A stretch of DNA of 40,950 nt, from IMG/VR virus record IMGVR_UViG_3300022818_000019, positions 1-40,950 of that record; one strand, written 5' to 3'. Under the pieces are notes generated by a model, which saw only the letters and a program-made list of their open reading frames with translations, was not told the DNA's origin and made no database searches. Position 1 is the stretch's first letter; every line of letters starts with the position of its first letter. The stretch is from a virus. The position numbers were made by a program, and so were the translations under genes. This document shows positions 6,525 through 13,980 of this stretch, one piece after another.

Positions 6525-8660
6525 CTATTCGTAAGGACTGGAAGAATCTAACTCAGTAAAATGTTCTTCGCTTTCATCAACTACATCCAGTTTAATAGGA
6601 AAGACTGCGGGAAAGACAGTTGTACGCTTGACCTCTAACTCTTCTGCTGCATCTTGTTTTGAGTATGCGATATAACGTAAAACATCACAATTAGATACGA
6701 TGACATTGCCTGCTGTGAACATTCCTGTATCCGTTACGAGATTCCATACCTCTGCGTTTTCGGAACATTGACATTTTACAGTTGAGGCAGCAGAACTTTG
6801 ACCATGTTGGGAATGGGGTAGAATATTCTCCGTTGCAATTATTACAAATTTTATTAACCCATATTTTATTTTTCCAAGTAACCGCTGAATTTCTCCTAGC
6901 TTGTTCCTTGCCTGCATCTGATTTATGCCACTTCCTTGCTTTTTCTTGTCCGACAAATCCTCTTTTTTTAGCAGCTGCGATAATTGATAATATATGACGT
7001 TGTTTATGCTCGGTATTACTGACCATTTCAAGATTTTCAATATCGTTTCTATCGTGATTAGTATCTTTGTGATGAATGTGAAAGCCCTTAGAAATCTCCC
7101 CTTTAAAGTGTTGCCATACTTCAATGTGTAGGTATCCTGTTTTACCTGTGTAAAACGATGCACTACGCCTAAAATACCTTTTATCGGATAATGTTGATGA
7201 ATTTGGATATCTCCTGTAGACGATCCCCTTAAAATAGACACGTTCCACAATTTGTCCTTCGCTTTCAAGTCTTTCAATAGGCGAAATCCATCCTGAGTTA
7301 AGAATGGATGATTGCTTGTAACTTTCGTTGACTGGAAGGCGTATACCCTTTGTCTTCCTGTTTTGACTTTTCTTAATACTTTTGACCAACCTATCGGTGT
7401 CCATACATAATCCTTTTCTGATACTTTAATTATAGCCTTATAGCCTTGCTTTGTCAATATCTTAGTATGTCTACAAAAACATAAATGGTCGTTAATCTTC
7501 CTAACCTCTTCCGGCTCTTCGTAACTACCTATCCTACTACTTGGTTGTTCTTTCCACTGATAATCCTGTAACTCTTGAATAAACTTCTGACATCTAGGAT
7601 GAATCACAATCTTATTATTGGCAAACATCTGTCTGACAAAGTTAATCCCCGCCACTACTTCATTGTTCGCTTTGACTAAAGGAAAGCCATCTTCTAAGTA
7701 TTCATCAGCTAATGACCACAACATATCACCCTTTTGTTGATTCTTAGCAAAACCAGCAGGGTCGCCATAACAAACTTGATACTTATCAAAGTCAGCATAG
7801 AGTTTTAACATGGTCTTTATAGCCTCTGAGTGCCTCTTGGCGGTGTTTTCCTCTTCTTTGTACTCATCTAAGATATAAGCAATCCCATCTTCCTTAATCT
7901 TAATTGCGAGTGAAGCAGTGAATCCCCTGACTGCGAAATCTAACCCTGTGTAATAATCAGCATGTTCATTGAAAGCGTGGTCAAAGTATTTAACGTGGAC
8001 ATCCGGATTAAACTCTCTATAGATAAGTCCTCTGAATCTTGTAAATTCTGCAAGGTATTCTTGAGAGAATTGGTCTATGGTTACATCTAATTTAGCAGCG
8101 TCTATTTCTTCTTTCTTAACATAAGGATTATCGTATGAAGTAAACTTCCAACTCTTATATTCTCCGTCTAATAATCCTTTCTCATATAACTCGTAGAAGT
8201 GATTATATCCTTTTGGCGTTGAGATGAATAAAACAGGAGCTTGATAATCAACTATACATCCTCTTAATACTTCAGCCCATATCCATCCCCAATTATGAAT
8301 AGAAGCTATTTCATCAATGATTAATCCTCTAAGCTTAACTCCTCTTAACGCATCTGGATTCTCTGCACCCTTTAATTCAATGATTGAACCGTTCTTTAAA
8401 GTGATAGATAACTCAACCTCATTTTTTTTAGCTATCCAATCTTGAGGAATAATGCTTTGCAGCTGTCGCCAGTGGATTTGTTTGCTTTGTTTATAGGTAG
8501 GTGAAACTATCCAATATAACCCTACTTCTTTTAAAGCCCACTGTAAACCAATTAACTCTGAAAGAATAGACTTACCCCATCTACGCCCTGCACAAATGAT
8601 TCTATAACGATGAGTATCGTTTGCAACTTCTAATTGTCCTTGATGTAAAACTACCTTCAT
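6525..8660 (-). CDS. Terminase large subunit (ATPase/nuclease) interrupted by an intein
   Basis: 711 codons; after splicing 447 residues, the usual TerL size. The ATPase domain has Walker A CAGRRWGKS (about 23-31), Walker B GLIIDE (about 112-117) and coupling motif FISTPKG. The RNase-H-like nuclease has the first Asp in TGLDFA (about 238-243), ILDEYKEEE (about 263-271) and the GDPAGFAKN segment. The final NDHxxDxLRY motif is split: KINDHL ends at residue 393, the intein occupies 394-657, and CDVLRYIAY resumes at 658. Joined, the motif reads NDHLCDVLRY with correct spacing, so splicing is required to rebuild the catalytic site. The protein packages DNA through the portal. Its start overlaps the TerS stop. 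Confidence 0.93.
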   Translation of the reverse strand: MKVVLHQGQLEVANDTHRYRIICAGRRWGKSILSELIGLQWALKEVGLYWIVSPTYKQSKQIHWRQLQSIIPQDWIAKKNEVELSITLKNGSIIELKGAENPDALRGVKLRGLIIDEIASIHNWGWIWAEVLRGCIVDYQAPVLFISTPKGYNHFYELYEKGLLDGEYKSWKFTSYDNPYVKKEEIDAAKLDVTIDQFSQEYLAEFTRFRGLIYREFNPDVHVKYFDHAFNEHADYYTGLDFAVRGFTASLAIKIKEDGIAYILDEYKEEENTAKRHSEAIKTMLKLYADFDKYQVCYGDPAGFAKNQQKGDMLWSLADEYLEDGFPLVKANNEVVAGINFVRQMFANNKIVIHPRCQKFIQELQDYQWKEQPSSRIGSYEEPEEVRKINDHLCFCRHTKILTKQGYKAIIKVSEKDYVWTPIGWSKVLRKVKTGRQRVYAFQSTKVTSNHPFLTQDGFRLLKDLKAKDKLWNVSILRGSSTGDIQIHQHYPIKGILGVVHRFTQVKQDTYTLKYGNTLKGRFLRAFTFITKILITIETILKILKWSVIPSINNVIYYQLSQLLKKEDLSDKKKQGSGINQMQARNKLGEIQRLLGKIKYGLIKFVIIATENILPHSQHGQSSAASTVKCQCSENAEVWNLVTDTGMFTAGNVIVSNCDVLRYIAYSKQDAAEELEVKRTTVFPAVFPIKLDVVDESEEHFTELDSSSPYE
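6690..7481 (-). mobile_element. Intein within the TerL nuclease motif, 264 aa in the TerL frame
   Basis: First residue is Cys in CFCRHTKILT, matching splicing block A (Cys1, then the D/H-T-K-I pattern). Block B TSNHPFLTQDGF contains the TxxH motif. The C-terminus reads WNLVTDTGMFTAGNVIVSN followed by Cys+1, matching blocks F and G; the penultimate residue is Ser rather than the usual His. Removal leaves NDHLCDVLRY in TerL. Between about TerL residues 471 and 640 the frame encodes no recognisable domain yet has no stop codon. An HNH endonuclease occupies another frame there. Confidence 0.9.
6691..7404 (-). CDS. HNH homing endonuclease nested out of frame inside the intein, 237 aa
   Basis: This frame is shifted relative to TerL and lies wholly within the intein. 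The ATG at 7404 has AAGGA 6 nt upstream; a GTG at 7248 also has AAGGA 6 nt upstream and would give 185 aa, almost clear of splicing block B. The HNH core is HIHHKDTNHDRNDIENLEM (about 109-127) followed by TEHKQRH. The preceding YFKGIVYRRYPNS and RRYFRR-like segment, and the following KARKWHKSDAGKEQ and C-terminal zinc ribbon (Cys187, Cys190, Cys205, Cys209, then FRKRRG), match the large phage HNH family end to end. The stop codon sits on the last Ser-Asn codons of the intein. It would cut intein-less terL genes to promote homing. Confidence 0.85.
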   Translation of the reverse strand: MDTDRLVKSIKKSQNRKTKGIRLPVNESYKQSSILNSGWISPIERLESEGQIVERVYFKGIVYRRYPNSSTLSDKRYFRRSASFYTGKTGYLHIEVWQHFKGEISKGFHIHHKDTNHDRNDIENLEMVSNTEHKQRHILSIIAAAKKRGFVGQEKARKWHKSDAGKEQARRNSAVTWKNKIWVNKICNNCNGEYSTPFPTWSKFCCLNCKMSMFRKRRGMESRNGYRNVHSRQCHRI

Positions 8661-9070
8661 TTTCCTATAAACTCAAGAGACATATCCCCTTGATTTAAAA
8701 TGTTTACTTGATTTTTAACTTCTTTAAATCCAAAATCTTCTCTTAACATTTCTCCCGCTTTTAATTGTGTTTGATAATCAGGTGTAATTCTATCTGGCTC
8801 AGTAAGTGAAGTAGAAATCTTAACAGCATCAATCCATTCTGCCATTTTTATAGCAAGCTTTTTAGAATGAATACCTTGAGCCATTAGTTCCTCCCTATAT
8901 TCTTTCTTTAGTTCTTCAAAGCCCTTACTCTCTGTTAATTTTTGTGGAGTATTTGCAGTAGCAGGAGAATAACCTGCCCCTATCATTGCTTTTGTTACAT
9001 TCCCACCATTACCAACCAAAAGTTCTGTTGCCCTTTTTTGTTTTAATGTCATATTCTTATTATACATCAT
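8657..9070 (-). CDS. Terminase small subunit, 137 aa
   Basis: N-terminal helix-turn-helix region LKQKRATELLVGNGGNVTKAM followed by IGAGYSPATANTPQKLTES (about 9-49), the pattern of phage small terminases that bind the packaging site. A helical central part (about 50-110) would form the oligomer, and the C-terminal KNQVNILNQGD segment may contact TerL. The stop overlaps the TerL start by 4 nt. The start is ATG 9070; ATGs at the second and seventh codons are possible alternatives. It is divergent from the glycan operon, with about 100 bp between. Confidence 0.88.
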   Translation of the reverse strand: MMYNKNMTLKQKRATELLVGNGGNVTKAMIGAGYSPATANTPQKLTESKGFEELKKEYREELMAQGIHSKKLAIKMAEWIDAVKISTSLTEPDRITPDYQTQLKAGEMLREDFGFKEVKNQVNILNQGDMSLEFIGK

Positions 9071-9135
9071 CTTTTCAATTTGCGTGGCTTAAATCACATT
9101 GTAGGTACTATCAAACTATATCATTTAGCTTTAAA

Positions 9136-9165
9136 TTGACAAAGTACCCTTTTTCGTGTTATAAA
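9136..9165 (+). promoter_or_regulatory. Promoter of the glycan operon, abutting its first ATG
   Basis: TTGACA (9136-9141), 18-nt spacer, TATAAA (9160-9165), then 7 nt to the ATG at 9173. The predicted start point is at or next to the A of ATG, so the first message would be leaderless. This is the only strong promoter seen for the ten-gene plus-strand operon. Confidence 0.75.
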
Positions 9166-9172
9166 CCCACTA

Positions 9173-9505
9173 ATGGCATCCAACCCGAAAATAACCTTCC
9201 TCTTCCCCTACAGATGGCTTAAAGAAGATAAACTATATCTTGCCGCAAATATAAAACGCATGATTGAAAAAGAAGCAGGGCAAGAGGCTTATGAAATATT
9301 GGCTGGTATTCCGGTTTACAAAGTTGTTATCAGTTATCAGTATAGAGAACCGATTGCTAACTTCCCTATTACGCTTACTCAAGTTAAATCATTACTTAAA
9401 CCATTCTTTAAATTTGGGAAGTGTATTGGTCTGTCTATTGATTACAAACAACATAAGAGTAAAACCATGTTACCTTTATTAGATTTTCAAATATATTTCA
9501 ACTAA
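9173..9505 (+). CDS. Hypothetical protein opening the glycan operon, 110 aa
   Basis: ATG at 9173, directly downstream of a strong promoter and without a ribosome site. The basic protein has alternating helix and strand, including a Lys-rich helix (about 20-45) and a hydrophobic C-terminal strand. I recognise no family. Its stop shares one base with the start of the next glycosyltransferase (TAATG), so it is the first gene of a translationally coupled operon. A role in glycan synthesis is inferred only from position. Confidence 0.7.
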   Translation: MASNPKITFLFPYRWLKEDKLYLAANIKRMIEKEAGQEAYEILAGIPVYKVVISYQYREPIANFPITLTQVKSLLKPFFKFGKCIGLSIDYKQHKSKTMLPLLDFQIYFN

Positions 9506-10281
9506 TGAATATAACTGTAATTATTCCCTCAACTACAACAGGACTGGGATATCTTGCTAAATTAATGCCTCAACTGTCTATAGAGTGTGAAGGAAATGAA
9601 ATAATCATCGTTGACAACAACTCAAGAGATGGAACTACTAACTATCTTGCGAATTATGCTTGCACTATTATCGTAAATAAAACCAATGAAGGATTTGCTA
9701 AAGCTAACAATAAAGCCGCTAGAAAAGCTGAAGGTGATTATCTGTTATTCTTAAACAATGATACAGTCGTTACCGAAGGATTTTTAAATACAATGCTTGA
9801 GACTTTTAACATTGATGAAAAGATTGGCATAGTAGGCTGTCTTATCATCAAACAAGACACTAAACAAATACAACACGCAGGGGTAATGTTTACTCAAGAT
9901 TACATCCCTTATGAACTAGGGTTACCCGTTCCCTCTATAAGTGCCGGAATTACCATGAATGATGACAGGGTTAGATCAATTAGGGAAGTCCCCTCAGTTA
10001 CAGCAGCTTGTATGATGATAAAAAAGAGTGTCTTTGAAGAGGTCGGAGGGTTTGATGAAAGATATTGGTGTGGTTGGGAGGATACAGATTTATGCCTCAA
10101 GGTTCGTGAACTTGGATACAAGATATGGTATAATGGGATGACAAAGATATATCATAAACATTTTGGCTCAATAAACGTAGGAAGATTTAAAAATGAAACA
10201 GAAAACAGACAACTATACGATTCACTTTGGGTTACATCAGGGAGAGCTAGGAAAGTATTGAAAGGATTTATAACAGCATGA
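9505..10281 (+). CDS. Glycosyltransferase family 2, 258 aa
   Basis: GT-A fold glycosyltransferase of the rhamnosyltransferase-like GT2 group. The nucleotide-binding strand is ITVIIPSTT at the start. IIIVDNNSRDGT (about 33-44) is the classical second motif, LFLNNDTVV (about 91-99) holds the DxD-like metal site, and GGFDERYWCGWEDTDLCLK (about 184-202) is the acceptor-side motif with the ED pair. Transfers a nucleotide-activated sugar to a glycan or lipid acceptor in the cytoplasm; the donor cannot be told from sequence. It overlaps the next gene by ATGA, indicating coupled translation. Confidence 0.93.
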   Translation: MNITVIIPSTTTGLGYLAKLMPQLSIECEGNEIIIVDNNSRDGTTNYLANYACTIIVNKTNEGFAKANNKAARKAEGDYLLFLNNDTVVTEGFLNTMLETFNIDEKIGIVGCLIIKQDTKQIQHAGVMFTQDYIPYELGLPVPSISAGITMNDDRVRSIREVPSVTAACMMIKKSVFEEVGGFDERYWCGWEDTDLCLKVRELGYKIWYNGMTKIYHKHFGSINVGRFKNETENRQLYDSLWVTSGRARKVLKGFITA

Positions 10282-10781
10282 ACGAAGTACAAGAACTCAA
10301 GCTTGATTTAGGGTCGGGTACGCATAAGAAGGAAGGATTTATTGGTGTAGATTTAGTTGCCTTAGAGGGAGTAGATAAGGTAGTTGACTTAACTAAATTC
10401 CCCTGGCCATGGACTGATGAATCTGTAGACGCATTATACTCCCATCACACGCTTGAACACTTTGACCCTATAAATTTTGTTAAGGTAATGAATGAAGCAT
10501 ATAGGGTGTTGAAAGCTGGCAAGGAATTTGAAATTATAGTACCACTCTATCCTTCTGATTCTGCGATGCAAGACTTTGACCACAAGATGTATTTTACAAC
10601 TGAAACTTTTGGAAGGTTTGAGCCAGAGAATGAATATGCATATGAAGTAGGAGTAAAGAATAAATGGAGAAGAAAACTAAATGACTGGACTCCAGCCATC
10701 AAGATTGAAGAAAGGTCCGATGGGGTTGCTCTAGTTTGGCCCAGACTTAGAGAATTACATGTGATTTTAAAAAAATTATGA
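10278..10781 (+). CDS. SAM-dependent methyltransferase, 167 aa
   Basis: Class I methyltransferase of the methyltransf_11 type. The SAM-binding loop is LDLGSGTHKKEGFIGVDL (about 9-26), followed by VDKVVDL, the catalytic-face motif SVDALYSHHTLEHF (about 51-64) and YRVLKAGKEFEIIVP (about 77-91). It is paralogous to the product of 13492-13980, sharing LGxGxxKxEGxIGxD and the EAYRVLK region. Start and stop overlap its neighbours by 4 nt. In a glycan operon the probable substrate is a sugar hydroxyl or nucleotide sugar, but this is inference. Confidence 0.88.
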   Translation: MNEVQELKLDLGSGTHKKEGFIGVDLVALEGVDKVVDLTKFPWPWTDESVDALYSHHTLEHFDPINFVKVMNEAYRVLKAGKEFEIIVPLYPSDSAMQDFDHKMYFTTETFGRFEPENEYAYEVGVKNKWRRKLNDWTPAIKIEERSDGVALVWPRLRELHVILKKL

Positions 10782-11644
10782 TTTTATCCGTAACAATTCC
10801 AAGTAGAAATCGCTACGACAACCTAAAAGGAACATTAGAGGCTCTGGCTACTCAGTCAATGGATAAGAAAGACTATGAGGTCATTCTAGTTGATGACAAC
10901 TCCAATGATGATACCATCTCTTTAGTCAACCAATTCAAGGACAAAATGAGATTAAAGTATGTCTTTAGTAATGTTCCCAAACCACACACTTGGAATGCTA
11001 GTTGCATAAGGAATCTGGGTGCAAATATCGCTGATGCTTCAACCATAGCCTACCTCTTTGTTGATTCTGATGTCATGCTACCTCCGACAGCACTGGTTAA
11101 TTATGCAGAAGATTTAGCAATCAATAGTGAAAGAGTAATAATTGGCCCGTATGATTTCTATAAGGAAGGGAATACTGAGATTGCACAAAAGGATGTTAGA
11201 AGCAAGAAGTTTGAAGAAGTCAATAAGAGTGATACTTTTAATACAGTCTTTGATGGACTCTCCTGCTTTGGAGGGAATATCGTAATACCTAAAAAGATTT
11301 TTTGGGATGTAGGAGGATTTGATGAAGATGTGCATATTGGGCTTGAAGACGGTTCTATGGGATTAAAATTATGGAAAGCAAAAACAAATTTTTCCTATGA
11401 TGGAAGAACCAGAGGTAAACACCAATGGCACGAAACACCAATAGATAGATTCCCTCCTAACATGAAAGAACATATTGATAATTTAAACATGAAACACTTT
11501 GGTACTAAAGACCCAGATTACGGAGTAGTAGAAGCCAGTCGTGATACTTATGCCAGTTTGGGATTTCCTGATTGGAATCCTCCTGAATCATGGCAGATGA
11601 AAAAGATGGGATTTATGCTGACTGTTAAGGAGGAAGAAAAGTGA
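10778..11644 (+). CDS. Glycosyltransferase family 2, 288 aa
   Basis: Starts with ILSVTIPSRNRYDNLKGTLE (about 2-20). VILVDDNSNDDT (about 34-45) follows, then YLFVDSDVMLP (about 89-99) with the DxD metal site, and GGFDEDVHIGLEDGSMGLKL (about 173-192), an N-terminal-galactosyltransferase-like acceptor motif with the ED pair. It is a cytoplasmic GT2 enzyme that would add a sugar to a growing glycan. It ends in a Lys/Glu tail whose coding DNA carries the AAGGAGG ribosome site for the next gene, so translation of the epimerase is linked to it. Confidence 0.92.
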   Translation: MILSVTIPSRNRYDNLKGTLEALATQSMDKKDYEVILVDDNSNDDTISLVNQFKDKMRLKYVFSNVPKPHTWNASCIRNLGANIADASTIAYLFVDSDVMLPPTALVNYAEDLAINSERVIIGPYDFYKEGNTEIAQKDVRSKKFEEVNKSDTFNTVFDGLSCFGGNIVIPKKIFWDVGGFDEDVHIGLEDGSMGLKLWKAKTNFSYDGRTRGKHQWHETPIDRFPPNMKEHIDNLNMKHFGTKDPDYGVVEASRDTYASLGFPDWNPPESWQMKKMGFMLTVKEEEK

Positions 11645-12642
11645 AAATATTAATAACCGGAGGATGTGGATTTTTAGGCACAAACATAGCTCTTGAAGCA
11701 CTTAAAAGAAATTATGAAGTCATTGCTTTAGATAACTTCGTCAGACGAGGTTCTGATAATAATGCAAAACTATTAGAAGAAAAAGGTGTTGAAGTAATAC
11801 ATGGCGAAGTTAGACTTTATGAAGACTGGCAAAGCTTACCCAAAGTTGACGCAGTTATTCATTTAGCAGGGCAACCAGGCATTCCTAAGTCTTTAGAAAA
11901 TCCTGTACTTGATTTTCAAGTCAATGCTGTAGGAACACTTAACGCTTTAGAATTTTGCCGTAAGAATGGAAACATTCCCCTTATTTATGCCTCAACTAAT
12001 AAAATTTATTCAGACGAAATTAATGAATTACCTATTAAGGAATTAGACAAACGATATGCTTGGATAGATAGAACAGGAATCAATGAGAATTACCCAATGG
12101 ATAGTGCGGGTAAACACCCACATTCTCCCTATGGAGTAAGCAAAGCAGCGGCAGACCTCTTATGTCAGGAATATTATCATGCCTTCGCAGTTCCCACTGT
12201 TGTAATGAGAATGAGCTGTATTTACGGTCTTTATCAAAACGGGGTTTCAGAACAAGGCTGGACTGATTTCTTCGTAAGACAAAGAATATTAGGAGACAAT
12301 AAACTAATCTTCTATGGAAATGGAAAACAAGTAAGGGATTGTTTATTCGGAAGTGATGCTGCCAACGCATACCTTACAGCTTTAGAGAAAATAGATATAG
12401 CCAAAGGAAAAGTCTATAATTTAGGAGGGGGGAAATTCAACTCCTCACTTATTGAATGGGTTGAAATATTAAACAAATACACCGATAAACCTCCTATGGA
12501 GATTTCCTATGAAGACTGGCGTTTAGCAGACCATAGAATTTATATAAGCGATACCAGTAAAATTGAAAAAGAATTAAATTGGAAAGCTAAAGTCTCAATA
12601 GAAGAGGGTATTAAACAAATGGTAGAGCAATATGAACAGTAA
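11641..12642 (+). CDS. NAD-dependent sugar epimerase, CDP-paratose 2-epimerase-like, 333 aa
   Basis: Extended SDR enzyme. Rossmann motif TGGCGFLG (about 6-13), acidic cofactor residue in ALDNFVRRGS (about 29-38), YASTNKIY (about 116-123) and catalytic HSPYGVSK (Tyr164, Lys168). RMSCIYG, YGNGKQVRD and the DWRxADHRIYISD segment near the C-terminus are hallmarks of the CDP-paratose/CDP-tyvelose epimerase group, which makes CDP-tyvelose in bacteria. It starts at GTG 11641 with a strong AAGGAGG site 6 nt upstream, the best ribosome site in the operon. No other CDP-dideoxyhexose gene is present, so the host would have to supply the precursor, or the substrate is a different nucleotide sugar. Confidence 0.85.
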   Translation: MKILITGGCGFLGTNIALEALKRNYEVIALDNFVRRGSDNNAKLLEEKGVEVIHGEVRLYEDWQSLPKVDAVIHLAGQPGIPKSLENPVLDFQVNAVGTLNALEFCRKNGNIPLIYASTNKIYSDEINELPIKELDKRYAWIDRTGINENYPMDSAGKHPHSPYGVSKAAADLLCQEYYHAFAVPTVVMRMSCIYGLYQNGVSEQGWTDFFVRQRILGDNKLIFYGNGKQVRDCLFGSDAANAYLTALEKIDIAKGKVYNLGGGKFNSSLIEWVEILNKYTDKPPMEISYEDWRLADHRIYISDTSKIEKELNWKAKVSIEEGIKQMVEQYEQ

Positions 12643-12805
12643 AATGCTTTGGAGATGGGCAAAAACCGATGGCATTCCAATACCAATAGTTTTATTTTCA
12701 GGACATTCAATGTGTGATAAAATTACACAAGAAGAATGGGAAAATATAAAGAAAAAACATATAGTCACAAAGAAAATTATTACTTATGAACACAGAAAAC
12801 GTTAG
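12632..12805 (+). CDS. Small protein in glycan operon, 57 aa
   Basis: ATG at 12632 overlaps the end of the epimerase gene, and the TAG at 12803 overlaps the next glycosyltransferase start, filling an otherwise empty 140-bp gap. Features are an aromatic N-terminus (MLWRWAKTDG), a hydrophobic PIPIVLFSGH segment, ITQEEWENIKKKH, and a basic C-terminus. The GH...ITQEEW pattern resembles GH...MTEEW in the last gene of the operon (14571-14780), so the two may be related. No family is recognised. Confidence 0.6.
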   Translation: MNSKMLWRWAKTDGIPIPIVLFSGHSMCDKITQEEWENIKKKHIVTKKIITYEHRKR

Positions 12806-13511
12806 TGTATTAATATCAAGCTTCGGAAGATTATCTCTTTTTGCAAAGAGCATTAACTCTATCAAGCCTCAATTAACCGAAAATGATGAACTTGTAATCG
12901 TAGAAGATGGAAAGAATAACGATTGGGTAAACTGGCTGGACACTCAGGAAGTTAAATATCAATATGTCAAAACCCACAACACAAAATACCGCAGTGGATG
13001 TATGGCTAAAAATATAGCCCTAAAGTTAGCTAAGAATCCTATTGTCGTTATAAACGACCCCGAAGTAGAACACTTAACACCCTGTATCAATCAGATAAAA
13101 GAACATCTTATAAAAGACATAAGAGGTTTTATAGTGGCTGGAGATGCTTACTTTGGTAAACAAGCTAACGATATTTACAATTCAAACTCAGGACACATCC
13201 CTCATTCGCAAGCTCCGTTTGTAGGAGGAATAATGAAAGAAGAACTCATTGCTATTGGAGGATGGGATGAAAGATTTAAGTTCTGGGGAAACGATGACAA
13301 TTTTCTTATGCATAGACTAGGATTGACTGGAGTCCATCATATAGTAGACGATACCATGAGTATCTTTCATCAATGGCATGAACGACCTCCATTATATGCA
13401 ATCGGAGATTATAATCACAGCTTATTGTATGAAAGACCAGTGCAAATTGTTTCAAACAAAGGAAAGGAATGGGGAAAATTAGAACCTTATTATGAATACT
13501 TTACCAATTAA
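12786..13511 (+). CDS. Glycosyltransferase (GT2 / galactosyltransferase-like), 241 aa
   Basis: NVSVLISSFGR start (about 5-15), ELVIVEDGKNNDW (about 36-48), and a YRSGCMAKNIALKLA segment (about 66-80) typical of N-terminal galactosyltransferase domains that position the donor. VVINDPEVE holds the metal-site acidic residues (DPE), and GGWDERFKFWGNDDNFLMHRL (about 157-177) is the classical acceptor motif with DD. It has no ribosome site and overlaps the upstream small gene, so translation is probably coupled. Sugar specificity is unknown. Confidence 0.9.
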   Translation: MNTENVSVLISSFGRLSLFAKSINSIKPQLTENDELVIVEDGKNNDWVNWLDTQEVKYQYVKTHNTKYRSGCMAKNIALKLAKNPIVVINDPEVEHLTPCINQIKEHLIKDIRGFIVAGDAYFGKQANDIYNSNSGHIPHSQAPFVGGIMKEELIAIGGWDERFKFWGNDDNFLMHRLGLTGVHHIVDDTMSIFHQWHERPPLYAIGDYNHSLLYERPVQIVSNKGKEWGKLEPYYEYFTN

Positions 13512-13980
13512 AATTGATCTCGGTTGCGGAAAAACTAAAACTGAGGGATGGATAGGAATTGATATCAGGCCATTTGAAGGCGTTGATTACGTTTTAGACA
13601 TAGGAAAAGACCCATTACCCCTTGAAGATAACTCTGTTGATGAGATAAGATCAATTCATGTCTTTGAACACCTTTATTCAGAACAACTTTTCTTTTGCAT
13701 AGATGAATGCTACAGAGTCTTAAAACCTACTGGATTTCTACATGTAGAAGTTCCTATATTTGGTACTTTGGCATGGAGATTACACCCAGATCATAAAATG
13801 CAGTGGACTAAAGACATGGTAGGATTCTTCCAAGTTCCGGCAGATGTAGACAGGCATGGATATTTAAAAGGCTTCTGGCATATAGAGTTCTTAGAAAGCG
13901 GTAATCCTGAAGCATTACATTTTAATTTATTTCCCAACAAGAAAGGTATAATCAGATATAATTGGAATGAAAAGTTTTAA
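13492..13980 (+). CDS. SAM-dependent methyltransferase, 162 aa
   Basis: SAM loop IDLGCGKTKTEGWIGIDI (about 8-25). DNSVDEIRSIHVFEHL (about 45-60) is the motif-IV region and CYRVLKPTGFLHVEVP (about 75-90) the later strand. It is a clear paralogue of 10278-10781. The C-terminal part is rich in aromatic residues and may form the acceptor pocket. It overlaps its neighbours by 20 and 14 nt. Probably a sugar O-methyltransferase or related enzyme, by context. Confidence 0.87.
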   Translation: MNTLPIKIDLGCGKTKTEGWIGIDIRPFEGVDYVLDIGKDPLPLEDNSVDEIRSIHVFEHLYSEQLFFCIDECYRVLKPTGFLHVEVPIFGTLAWRLHPDHKMQWTKDMVGFFQVPADVDRHGYLKGFWHIEFLESGNPEALHFNLFPNKKGIIRYNWNEKF

